A stretch of DNA of 19,389 nt from an uncultured Ruminococcus sp. (GCA_900553885.1 USFD01000060.1:1-19389), one strand, 5' to 3'. Positions 1 to 7,206 are shown, counted from the stretch's first letter. Made by a program: numbers and translations. The notes: a model not told the origin generated them from the sequence alone.

Positions 1-124
1 ACCCGCAGATGATGAGAACAGCAGACAGCAAGATGCGGATAAACACATGATCAGTGGGAAGAAAAAGTGTCAGGAAGATTCCGATTCCGATGAAAAATAT
101 GGCAAATCCAAGCTTTCTCTTCAT
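1..124 (-). CDS. Small membrane protein, 5' part only (hypothetical)
   Basis: Reading leftward from an ATG at 124-122, the frame stays open to the window edge and gives 41 residues beginning MKRKLGFAIFFIGIGIFLTL. A good ribosome binding site (AAAGGAGG, complement of 131-138) lies 6 bases upstream, which supports this start. The visible part has two hydrophobic stretches, residues 5-21 and about 28-40, separated by a short polar turn (PTDH), so it looks like a two-helix or longer inner-membrane protein with a basic cytoplasmic N-terminus. It is divergent from yloU. I do not recognise the family and the rest lies outside the window. Confidence 0.7.
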   Translation of the reverse strand, partial: MKRKLGFAIFFIGIGIFLTLFLPTDHVFIRILLSAVLIICG

Positions 125-247
125 GGGCTGTCCTCCTTTGCGGAGAGATTCTTGGTTTATTATATGAAATATAGAAATATTTATTTCTTTTTTACCTGTT
201 ATCGGGTATAATAATTACAATTATGATTATGATTGGGAGGTATTTGT
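125..247. promoter_or_regulatory. Divergent intergenic region with candidate promoters for both flanking genes
   Basis: This AT-rich spacer separates the leftward membrane protein from yloU. On the plus strand a perfect TATAAT lies at 207-212, placed to drive yloU, but no convincing -35 hexamer sits 17 bases upstream (TTTCTT at 184-189 is poor). On the minus strand TATAAT can be read at 164-159, again with a weak -35. The -10 matches are clear. Calling them promoters is inference. Confidence 0.35.
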
Positions 248-604
248 ATGCAGGGACAGATTCATACAGAACTTGGCAGTATATTAATTGATGCGGATGT
301 GGTGGCTACTTATGCAGGTTCCGTTGCACTTGGCTGTAGTGGTATCGTGGGCATGGCATCCCTGGATATGCGTGATGGACTGATGAAACTTCTGAAGAAG
401 GACAGTATCAAGCGCGGTATCGAGGTGGCAATCGAAAACAATGAGATCTACCTCGGCTTTCACGTGATCGTTGCTTATGGTGTAAATATCCCGGTCGTAT
501 CTGAAAATCTGATCGATTCTGTCAGATATCAGGTAGAGGAGTTTACCGGTATGAAGATCGGTAAGATCGACATCTTTGTCGAAGGCGTGAGAGTGATAGA
601 TTAA
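248..604 (+). CDS. yloU: Asp23/Gls24 family protein YloU
   Basis: A 118-residue soluble protein of the Asp23/Gls24 (DUF322) family. The sequence shows the family's pattern: an early GSILIDADVV strand, a central glycine-rich CSGIVGMASLDMRDGL segment, and a C-terminal NIPVVSENLIDSVRYQVEEF stretch followed by a beta strand ending in VEGVRVID. I chose the ATG at 248 because GGGAGG (235-240) lies 7 bases before it; a TTG at 233 overlaps the ribosome binding site and is unlikely. In Firmicutes this gene almost always precedes the fatty acid kinase gene fakA/yloV, as the 5' half of the next gene is here (18-base gap). Its biochemical role is not established; Gls24/Asp23 relatives are linked to alkaline and envelope stress. 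Confidence 0.9.
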   Translation: MQGQIHTELGSILIDADVVATYAGSVALGCSGIVGMASLDMRDGLMKLLKKDSIKRGIEVAIENNEIYLGFHVIVAYGVNIPVVSENLIDSVRYQVEEFTGMKIGKIDIFVEGVRVID

Positions 605-622
605 CGAGGGAGGAACTTCACT

Positions 623-2617
623 TTGATTAAGACGATTGATGCCCAGATGGTTGCAAAAATGTTTCTGGGCGGCGCAAAAAATCTGGAATCCAACAAAGAG
701 TGGATCAACGAGCTGAATGTATTTCCGGTACCGGATGGAGACACAGGTACCAATATGACAATGACGATTACAGCTGCAGCAGCAGATGTAAGTAAGCTGG
801 ACAACCCGGATATGTATACCCTTGGAAAATGCATTTCTTCCGGTTCTTTAAGAGGCGCAAGAGGTAACTCCGGTGTTATTCTGTCCCAGCTTTTAAGAGG
901 ATTTACCAAAGGCATCCGTGACCATGAAGAGCTGGATGTGATCGATCTGGCAGGAGCTATGCAGAAAGCTGTAGAGACTGCGTATAAGGCTGTTATGAAG
1001 CCGAAGGAAGGAACAATCCTTACAGTGGCAAAAGGAGCTGCTGACAAGGCAGCAGAGCTCTCTGAGAGTGTGGAGGATGTGGAAGAATTCGCACGCCTTG
1101 TTATCGAAGAGGCAGAAGCAGTGCTTGCAAAGACTCCGGATATGCTTCCGGTACTGAAAGAAGCAGGAGTGGTAGACTCCGGCGGACAGGGACTTGTGCA
1201 GGTGCTCAAAGGCGCATATGACGTTCTGACGGGCAAAGAGGTGGATTATTCCTTCGAAGGTCAGAAGAAGGCTGAACCGGTCAAGATCAGTGCGCAGACA
1301 GAGGCTGAGATCAAGTTTGGCTATTGTACAGAGTTTATTATCATGCTGGACAAGGAATTCAGTGAAAAGGCAGAGCTGGAGTTCAAGGCATATCTTGAGT
1401 CCATTGGTGATTCTATTGTAGTCGTGTCTGATGGCGAAGTTGTCAAAGTACACGTACATACGAATGATCCAGGACTGGCGATCCAGAGAGCGCTGACTTA
1501 TGGTGCACTGTCCAATATGAAGATTGATAACATGCGTCTGGAGCATGAGGAGAAGCTGATCAAAGAAGCTTCCACAGATCCGGATGTTATGACGATCCGG
1601 ATTACCATTTACCGTCTGGCAAAAAAGGCGAGACTGGTGGAATATCTGTGTGCGGCTGCGGAGAACGGGAAAGAAGTGACCGTTCTGATCGAGCTGCGGG
1701 CCAGATTCGACGAGCAGAATAATATCGACTGGTCCGAACGTATGGAAGAGGCAGGTTGCCGTGTGCTTTACGGGTTTGAAAATTATAAAGTCCATTCAAA
1801 AATCTGTCTTATTACATACCGGAACAAGAATGAGATCCGCTATATTACACAGATCGGAACAGGAAACTACAATGAAAAAACAGCAAAAATGTACACCGAT
1901 TATTCTCTGATAACATCCAGCCAGGAAATCGGAGAAGATGCGGCAGTATTTTTTAAAAATATGTCTATCGGTAATCTGGATGGAGTATATAATCATCTGA
2001 TCGTCTCTCCCACAAGTCTGAAACAGAAAGTTCTTCAGCTTATGGACGAGGAGATTGCCAAAGGAAAAGAAGGAAGGATTCTGATGAAGATGAATTCCGT
2101 GACAGATATGGATTTTATCAGGAAAACCGCCCAGGCATCTCAGGCGGGAGTGAAGATTCAGCTGATCGTCAGAGGAATCTGCTGTATCCTGCCGGGAGTT
2201 CCGGGAAAGACAGATAATCTTCATGTGACCAGTATTGTAGGAAGATTTCTGGAACATCCGCGGGTATTTGTGTTTGGCAGAGGCGCTGATGCAAAAGTGT
2301 ACATTGGCTCTGCAGATATGATGACCCGGAATACGGAAAACAGGGTGGAAGTGGCCTGCCCGATCTATGATGAGACAATCCGCAGACGGCTGCTCCACGA
2401 TCTGAAAGTTATGCTTTCCGACAACGTGAAGGCGCGGGAGATGACAAGCGATGGAACTTACCGGAAGAAAGCGGCCGGAGAAAAAGCGGTAAATGCGCAG
2501 GAGATATTTATGAAAGAGGCGATAAATGCCAGAAGGCCTTCTCCGCACATCCGTAAAAAAGAGAAAAATTCCCTGCTGAACAGAATATTCGGACTGTTTG
2601 GCAGAAGAGAAAAATAA
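623..2617 (+). CDS. Chimeric protein: FakA/YloV N-terminal and middle domains fused in frame to the C-terminal part of polyphosphate kinase 1
   Basis: One uninterrupted 664-codon frame, TTG start with GGGAGG 9 bases upstream. Residues 1-200 are a DAK2/DhaL-type kinase domain (FPVPDGDTGTN with Asp38 and Asp40; GSLRGARGNSG at 74-84; VVDSGGQG at 183-190). Residues about 205-312 are the FakA middle domain, with Cys235 and the VHVH pair His277/His279 matching its reported zinc ligands. From about residue 316 the sequence is PPK1: IYR (Arg331), ARFDE (Arg361), KVHSK (His391), YTDYSL, IVRGIC, FLEHPRV (His545). These match E. coli Arg375, Arg405, the phosphorylated His435, and His592 at near-constant offset. 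FakA's FakB-binding C-terminal domain is missing, as are the PPK1 N and H domains and about 40 residues of C1. Because the PPK1 break is inside C1, catalytic activity of that half is doubtful. A natural deletion or rearrangement, or an assembly join, would explain it. Confidence 0.85.
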   Translation: MIKTIDAQMVAKMFLGGAKNLESNKEWINELNVFPVPDGDTGTNMTMTITAAAADVSKLDNPDMYTLGKCISSGSLRGARGNSGVILSQLLRGFTKGIRDHEELDVIDLAGAMQKAVETAYKAVMKPKEGTILTVAKGAADKAAELSESVEDVEEFARLVIEEAEAVLAKTPDMLPVLKEAGVVDSGGQGLVQVLKGAYDVLTGKEVDYSFEGQKKAEPVKISAQTEAEIKFGYCTEFIIMLDKEFSEKAELEFKAYLESIGDSIVVVSDGEVVKVHVHTNDPGLAIQRALTYGALSNMKIDNMRLEHEEKLIKEASTDPDVMTIRITIYRLAKKARLVEYLCAAAENGKEVTVLIELRARFDEQNNIDWSERMEEAGCRVLYGFENYKVHSKICLITYRNKNEIRYITQIGTGNYNEKTAKMYTDYSLITSSQEIGEDAAVFFKNMSIGNLDGVYNHLIVSPTSLKQKVLQLMDEEIAKGKEGRILMKMNSVTDMDFIRKTAQASQAGVKIQLIVRGICCILPGVPGKTDNLHVTSIVGRFLEHPRVFVFGRGADAKVYIGSADMMTRNTENRVEVACPIYDETIRRRLLHDLKVMLSDNVKAREMTSDGTYRKKAAGEKAVNAQEIFMKEAINARRPSPHIRKKEKNSLLNRIFGLFGRREK

Positions 2618-2632
2618 TCAGGAGGATACAAT

Positions 2633-3682
2633 ATGAAACAGCTTACAGTCCGGGACTTTGGAACCCTGAAAAATGGTGAGAAGGCTCACCTGTATATTAT
2701 GGAAAATGACCGCGGAACGTCGGCGGCGGTGACGGATTACGGCGCGGCCCTGGTGAATCTGTGCACACCGGATAAAAACGGTGTTCTGCTGGATGTTGTT
2801 CTGGGATTTGATGATGTGTCCGGATATGAAAACGGAACAGAATGCTTCGGAGCTTCTGTGGGAAGAAGCGCCAACCGTATCGGAGGAGCAAGCATTGAGA
2901 TTAACGGTATAACGTATCAGCTTGCAAAAAATGACCATGGAAATAATCTCCACAGCGGACCGGATTATTATTTTAAACGTATGTGGACATTATCCGACAG
3001 AGGGGATGATCATGTTACCTTTGTTCTGCACAGTCCGGACGGGGATCAGGGATATCCGGGCACTCTTGACATGTATGTAACGTATACTCTGGATGAGGAA
3101 AACGGAATTACGGTTCATTATGAAGCAGTACCTGATAAAGATACGGTTATCAACATGACAAACCACAGTTATTTTAATCTGAACGGCCAGGGCAGCGGTA
3201 CGGCTTTGGGGCATAAGCTGACTGTGGATTCCGATTTCTTTACCCCGGCCGATGGGGAGGCGATTCCCACAGGAGAGATTCTGCCTGTGGAGGGTACGCC
3301 GATGGATTTCCGGACCGGACGTGTGCTGGGGGCAGATATAGATTCTGATTATGAAGCGCTCAGACTGGGCGGAGGATATGATCATAACTGGATCTTAAAG
3401 ACAGAAGGCCGGTTTATAAAAGTGGCGGAACTGGCAGCAGATAAAAGCGGTATTGTTATGGATATGTATACAGACCGTCCGGGGGTTCAGATCTATACGG
3501 CAAACTTCCTGGAAGGAAGCAGAGGCAAGGGCGGAGCCTGCTACAGAAGCAGAGATGCGGTGTGCCTGGAGACTCATTTTTACCCGGATGCTGTCCATCA
3601 TGATAATTTCCCGGGGCCGGTGTGCCTGGCGGGAGAAAAGTATGACACACGGACAATGTACCGCTTCCGTACAGACAGATAA
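2633..3682 (+). CDS. galM: Aldose 1-epimerase (mutarotase)
   Basis: A 349-residue cytoplasmic enzyme that interconverts alpha and beta anomers of aldoses such as galactose and glucose, feeding the Leloir pathway. Family landmarks are in order: GRSANRIGGA (77-86), NNLHSG with His107, TNHSYFNLNG with the catalytic acid His178, GGGYDHNW with Asp250, and CLETHFYPDA with the catalytic base Glu313. Length is normal for GalM. The ATG at 2633 follows CAGGAGG (2619-2625) by 7 bases. It starts 15 bases after the chimeric gene and is probably co-transcribed with it. No other galactose genes are in the window, so the substrate cannot be narrowed from context. Confidence 0.93.
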   Translation: MKQLTVRDFGTLKNGEKAHLYIMENDRGTSAAVTDYGAALVNLCTPDKNGVLLDVVLGFDDVSGYENGTECFGASVGRSANRIGGASIEINGITYQLAKNDHGNNLHSGPDYYFKRMWTLSDRGDDHVTFVLHSPDGDQGYPGTLDMYVTYTLDEENGITVHYEAVPDKDTVINMTNHSYFNLNGQGSGTALGHKLTVDSDFFTPADGEAIPTGEILPVEGTPMDFRTGRVLGADIDSDYEALRLGGGYDHNWILKTEGRFIKVAELAADKSGIVMDMYTDRPGVQIYTANFLEGSRGKGGACYRSRDAVCLETHFYPDAVHHDNFPGPVCLAGEKYDTRTMYRFRTDR

Positions 3683-3711
3683 GAGAAAGGCAGAACAGGA
3701 ATTTACATCAT

Positions 3712-5757
3712 ATGGGAAAAGCATTATATATTGCGGAAAAGCCCAGTGTGGCTATGGAATTTGCAAAGGCGCTGAAAATAAATGCAGGGCGCAGAGACGG
3801 ATATATGGAATCAGATGAAGCGGTTATTACCTGGTGCGTAGGACATCTTGTGACCATGAGCTATCCGGAAGAATATGATCCGGCGCTGAAGCGGTGGAGT
3901 ATGGAGACTCTGCCGTTTATTCCCCGGGAGTTCAAGTATGAAGTGATCCCTGCTGTGGAAAAGCAGTTCCGGATTGTAAGTTCTCTTCTCAACCGGGAAG
4001 ATGTAGATACGATTTATGTCTGTACAGACTCCGGAAGAGAAGGGGAATATATTTACCGGCTGGTGGAACAGGAGGCACATGTAACAGGGAAAAAGCGTCT
4101 GCGGGTATGGATTGATTCCCAGACAGAGGAGGAAATTCTAAGAGGTATCCGGGAGGCGAAAGATCTGTCAGCCTATGATAATCTGAGCGAATCCGCATAT
4201 CTGAGGGCAAAGGAAGACTATCTGATGGGAATTAATTTTTCCCGTCTTCTTACGCTGAAATACGGCAGCAGTATATCGTCTTATCTGAATACCCGCTATT
4301 CTTCAATTTCCGTGGGACGGGTTATGACCTGTGTACTGGGTATGGTTGTGCGAAGAGAACGGGAGATCCGGGAATTTAAAAAAACGCCTTTTTACCGGGT
4401 CATCAGTACAATCGATGCAGGGGGGCCTGCTTTTGAAGGAGAATGGAGGGCGGTAAAAGGCTCCCGGTATTTTGAATCCTTTGATCTTTACAAAGAAAAC
4501 GGGTTTAAAGACAAAAAAAAGGCGGAAGAACTTCTGGAATTTCTGAACCGGGAACAGCCGCCTGCCTGCCAGGTAGAATCGGTTGAGAGGAAGAAGGAAA
4601 AGAAAAATCCGCCTCTTTTATACAATCTGGCAGAACTCCAGAATGACTGCTCCAGACGGTTTAAGATCAGTCCGGATGAAACGCTCAGAATTGTGCAGGA
4701 ACTGTATGAGAAAAAGCTGGTAACTTATCCAAGAACAGACGCCAGGGTGCTTTCTTCAGCTGTGGCAAAAGAAATCAGCAGACAGCTGAACGGGCTGACC
4801 GGATATGCTCCGGCTGCGCCTTTCCTCCGGGATATTCTTCAGTTCGGTTCCTACAAAAATCTGGGAAAGACCAGGTATGTTAATGATAAACAGATTACGG
4901 ACCATTACGCGATTATTCCTACGGGGCAGGGACTTCAGGCACTGAATTCCGTACCGGCGGTTTCACGGAACGTATACGAGCTGATTGTAAGACGTTTTTT
5001 AAGTATTTTCTATCCTCCGGCAGTGTATCAGAAAGTATCTGTCGTGACACAGATGCAGGGGGAGCGTTTCTTTTCCAGTTTCCGCGTACTGGCGGAGGAA
5101 GGGTATCTGAAAGTGGCAGGAACCCGCAGGCAGACTTCTGCAGATCCGGAAAAGGAAGAACAGGAAGAGGAAAATCACGACAGAGCACTTCTGGAGAAGG
5201 TACAGTGTCTGAAAAAGGGGAATATTCTGCCTGTGAAAAATCTGGAAATCAAAGAAGGAGAAACATCTCCGCCCAAACGGTACAATTCCGGATCTATTAT
5301 TCTGGCTATGGAAAATGCCGGACAGCTCATTGAGGATGAGGAGCTTCGGGCACAGATTAAGGGAAGCGGAATCGGCACAAGTGCTACACGGGCGGAGATC
5401 CTGAAAAAACTGATCCATATAAAATATCTTGCGCTGAGCAAAAAGACACAGATTATTACTCCGACTCTCCAGGGAGAGATGGTGTATGATGTGGTGGATC
5501 ATTCCATTAAGTCGCTCCTTAATCCGGAACTGACGGCAAGCTGGGAAAAAGGTCTGACCTATGTGGCGGAAGGGGCGATCAGTCCGGAAGAATATATGGT
5601 GAAGCTGGACCGGTTTGTAGCCGGCCATACAGCAGGAGTCAAGAGGCTTCACAACCAGTATCAGCTCAGGGAGTGCTATGACAAAGCGGCAGCGTATCAC
5701 AGAAAGTCCGGCGGAAAACCGGAAAACCGTACTGCCCGGAAGACGAAAGAAAAATAA
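3712..5757 (+). CDS. topB: DNA topoisomerase III (type IA)
   Basis: A 681-residue type IA topoisomerase that relaxes negatively supercoiled DNA and decatenates replication intermediates by single-strand passage. The Toprim domain opens with LYIAEKPSVA (Glu9) and carries TDSGREGE at 105-112; Gly in place of the second Asp of DxD is also known in Firmicute TopB proteins. The active-site tyrosine is Tyr339 in TYPRTDARVL. Later landmarks include GIGTSATRAEILKKL. There are no C-terminal zinc fingers; the protein ends in a short basic tail. The ATG at 3712 has only a weak ribosome binding site (AGGA at 3697-3700), 29 bases after galM. The stop at 5755-5757 may be recent: after a +1 shift the frame stays open to a TGA overlapping the next gene's ATG (see findings). 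Confidence 0.93.
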   Translation: MGKALYIAEKPSVAMEFAKALKINAGRRDGYMESDEAVITWCVGHLVTMSYPEEYDPALKRWSMETLPFIPREFKYEVIPAVEKQFRIVSSLLNREDVDTIYVCTDSGREGEYIYRLVEQEAHVTGKKRLRVWIDSQTEEEILRGIREAKDLSAYDNLSESAYLRAKEDYLMGINFSRLLTLKYGSSISSYLNTRYSSISVGRVMTCVLGMVVRREREIREFKKTPFYRVISTIDAGGPAFEGEWRAVKGSRYFESFDLYKENGFKDKKKAEELLEFLNREQPPACQVESVERKKEKKNPPLLYNLAELQNDCSRRFKISPDETLRIVQELYEKKLVTYPRTDARVLSSAVAKEISRQLNGLTGYAPAAPFLRDILQFGSYKNLGKTRYVNDKQITDHYAIIPTGQGLQALNSVPAVSRNVYELIVRRFLSIFYPPAVYQKVSVVTQMQGERFFSSFRVLAEEGYLKVAGTRRQTSADPEKEEQEEENHDRALLEKVQCLKKGNILPVKNLEIKEGETSPPKRYNSGSIILAMENAGQLIEDEELRAQIKGSGIGTSATRAEILKKLIHIKYLALSKKTQIITPTLQGEMVYDVVDHSIKSLLNPELTASWEKGLTYVAEGAISPEEYMVKLDRFVAGHTAGVKRLHNQYQLRECYDKAAAYHRKSGGKPENRTARKTKEK

Positions 5758-5853
5758 TAGAGAAGCCAGAAATAGAAATAAAACAGAAGGATCAGAATAT
5801 AACAGAAGCAGAGATAGAAGAATGCCGGCAGCCGGCGGAATAGGAGATGGAAC
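5758..5853 (+). other. Purine-rich spacer, possible out-of-frame remnant of the TopB tail
   Basis: This 96-base stretch is dominated by repeated AGAA/GAAAT/AACAGAAG units and then GCCGGCAGCCGGC. Read in the frame one base ahead of TopB, it is open from the end of topB to TGA at 5855-5857 and encodes a basic, Arg/Asn-rich sequence. The TGA overlaps the ATG at 5854 as ATGA. AGGAG at 5842-5846 is the ribosome binding site of the next gene. The open frame is seen directly; that it was once translated as part of TopB is inference. Confidence 0.35.
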
Positions 5854-6519
5854 ATGAAAGGTGTCACAGTAAAAGAACTTTACACATTGGAAGAGACAAT
5901 TGCAAAAGATATTTTTGAAGGAGTGGAGTACCCGTGGGAAGTACTGCCGAAGATCAGCAGTTTTATTCTGGAACTGGGAAATTCACTGAGTGTGGAGGAG
6001 TATGATAAAATCGGAGATAATGTGTGGATAGCCAAATCAGCGAACGTAGCTCCTACGGCTTATATAAACGGGCCGGCAATTATCGGAAAAGACGCGGAGG
6101 TGCGTCACTGTGCCTTTATTCGGGGCAATGCAATTGTAGGCGAGGGAGCCGTTGTAGGCAATTCTACAGAGCTGAAAAATGTGATTCTGTTTAATAAAGT
6201 ACAGGTGCCTCATTATAATTATGTCGGGGATTCTGTTCTGGGATATAAATCCCATATGGGGGCAGGATCTATTACTTCCAATGTAAAATCTGACAAGAAG
6301 CCGGTTGTGGTAAAAAGCCCGGAGGGAAATATAGAGACAGGTATGAAGAAATTCGGGGCTATGCTGGGGGATGAAGTGGAAGTCGGATGCGGCAGCGTTC
6401 TCAATCCCGGAACAGTTGTGGGAAGCCATACTAATATTTATCCTCTTTCTTCTGTAAGAGGCGTTGTGCCGGCGAACAGTATTTATAAAAAACAGGGTGA
6501 AGTAGTGGAAAAGATTTAA
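5854..6519 (+). CDS. Left-handed beta-helix (hexapeptide) protein resembling the GlmU acyltransferase domain
   Basis: A 221-residue protein. Residues 1-50 form a helical lead-in. From about residue 50 there are irregular hexapeptide repeats typical of a left-handed parallel beta-helix (IGDNVWIAKSANVAP, IIGKDAEV, IVGEGAVVG). A segment resembling the GlmU C-terminal domain follows (VPHYNYVGDSVLG, then GAGSITSN). The nucleotidyltransferase domain of GlmU, with its Rossmann GTRM-type motif, is absent, so the UDP-GlcNAc pyrophosphorylase name sometimes given to such proteins is not supported. An acetyl- or acyltransferase acting on a sugar nucleotide, or a non-enzymatic helix protein, is more likely. 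The ATG at 5854 follows AGGAG by 7 bases. It precedes mgsA, and the substrate is unknown. Confidence 0.75.
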   Translation: MKGVTVKELYTLEETIAKDIFEGVEYPWEVLPKISSFILELGNSLSVEEYDKIGDNVWIAKSANVAPTAYINGPAIIGKDAEVRHCAFIRGNAIVGEGAVVGNSTELKNVILFNKVQVPHYNYVGDSVLGYKSHMGAGSITSNVKSDKKPVVVKSPEGNIETGMKKFGAMLGDEVEVGCGSVLNPGTVVGSHTNIYPLSSVRGVVPANSIYKKQGEVVEKI

Positions 6520-6539
6520 GGACAGCAGTATTGCTGTCC
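6520..6539 (+). other. Intercistronic hairpin between the beta-helix gene and mgsA
   Basis: GGACAGCA (6520-6527) and TGCTGTCC (6532-6539) form a perfect 8-bp stem with the 4-base loop GTAT, starting on the base after the stop codon. No T-tract follows (GGAGAAGTG), so it is not an intrinsic terminator. An mRNA 3'-end stabiliser or processing site within a two-gene transcript is the likeliest role (inference). Confidence 0.6.
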
Positions 6540-6565
6540 GGAGAAGTGTCGGGAGGTGTACAGAT

Positions 6566-7045
6566 ATGCTGGACGATAATTTTGTAACAATGGAGATTGA
6601 CAAGGTGAAACATATTGCACTGGTTGCACATGACGGGAAAAAGAAAGAACTGGTAGACTGGTGTGACAAAAATAAGGAAGTGCTGAAAGGCCATTTTCTC
6701 TGCGGAACAGGAACAACGGCAAAACTGATCTCTGAGCGGACAGGACTTCCGGTGAAGGGATACTGCAGCGGGCCTCTGGGAGGAGATCAGCAGATCGGAG
6801 CAAAGATTGTAGAGGGACAGATTGATTTTATGATCTTTTTATGGGATCCGCTGGAAGCACAGCCCCATGATCCGGATGTAAAAGCGCTTCTCAGAATTGC
6901 CGTGGTATATGATATTCCGATTGCGAATAATCTTGCAACAGCAGATTTTATGCTGAACTCCCGGTATATGAATGAGCCCTACAGCAGGAAGATAGAAAAT
7001 TATAATAAAATTATCCGCGAGAGAGTGGAACAAATGAGCAGATAG
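6566..7045 (+). CDS. mgsA: Methylglyoxal synthase
   Basis: A 159-residue cytoplasmic enzyme that converts dihydroxyacetone phosphate to methylglyoxal and phosphate, a bypass of lower glycolysis used when sugar phosphates build up. All family motifs are present: HIALVAHD with His22, GTGTTAKLI (47-55), SGPLGGDQQIG with the catalytic base Asp74, WDPLEAQPHDPDVKALLR with Asp94, His101 and Asp104, and ATADF. These match E. coli His19, Asp71, Asp91, His98 and Asp101. Length is normal. The ATG at 6566 follows GGGAGGTG (6551-6558) by 7 bases. It sits 46 bases after the beta-helix gene and is probably in the same transcript. Confidence 0.96.
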   Translation: MLDDNFVTMEIDKVKHIALVAHDGKKKELVDWCDKNKEVLKGHFLCGTGTTAKLISERTGLPVKGYCSGPLGGDQQIGAKIVEGQIDFMIFLWDPLEAQPHDPDVKALLRIAVVYDIPIANNLATADFMLNSRYMNEPYSRKIENYNKIIRERVEQMSR

Positions 7046-7065
7046 GGACAGGATATACTTTTATG

Positions 7066-7095
7066 TTGACACGGACCGCCGGTCCGTGTTATTTT
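7066..7095 (+). promoter_or_regulatory. Palindrome inside a promoter-like TTGACA/TATTTT pair; could instead be the mgsA terminator
   Basis: ACACGGACC (7069-7077) and GGTCCGTGT (7081-7089) are perfect inverted arms around GCC. Read as DNA, the left arm overlaps a perfect -35 (TTGACA, 7066-7071) and the right arm abuts a -10-like TATTTT (7090-7095, spacing 18), the layout of a repressor operator such as those of TetR-family proteins. Read as RNA, it is a 9-bp GC-rich hairpin followed by TATTTTAT, which could terminate mgsA 23 bases past its stop. The sequence does not decide between these, and both could hold. Confidence 0.6.
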
Positions 7096-7111
7096 ATACC
7101 CAGATACTTTA

Positions 7112-7140
7112 TCACTTTAAAGCGCAACGCTTTAAAGTGA
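7112..7140. repeat. 13-bp perfect inverted repeat with 3-base loop
   Basis: TCACTTTAAAGCG (7112-7124), loop CAA, CGCTTTAAAGTGA (7128-7140). The arms are perfect over 13 bp. No T-tract follows on either strand, so it is not a standard terminator. It lies 66 bases upstream of the symporter start, so it would form a hairpin in that gene's leader if transcription starts near 7100. Candidates are an operator, a leader hairpin or one copy of a dispersed palindromic element. Confidence 0.8.
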
Positions 7141-7206
7141 ATAAGCGGGAAGGGGAATCCTGCAATTCTATATCAGATATCGGAAAGGAAAGTTGAGGAG
7201 AAAGAG

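Noticed and set aside
601..2548. Long open frames on the minus strand opposite the chimeric gene (for example 893-1795 and 1796-2548)
   Set aside because: They lie antisense to clearly homologous coding sequence, lack ribosome binding sites and encode Cys/His/Ser-rich sequences typical of shadow frames.
4021..4050. Missing second Asp of the Toprim DxD motif in TopB as an inactivating change
   Set aside because: Firmicute TopB proteins commonly have DxGREGE here, so it is a family feature rather than damage.
3712..5757. topB as a mark of an integrated conjugative element
   Set aside because: Conjugative elements often carry topB, but no relaxase, type IV secretion, integrase or attachment repeats are present, and the neighbours are core genes.
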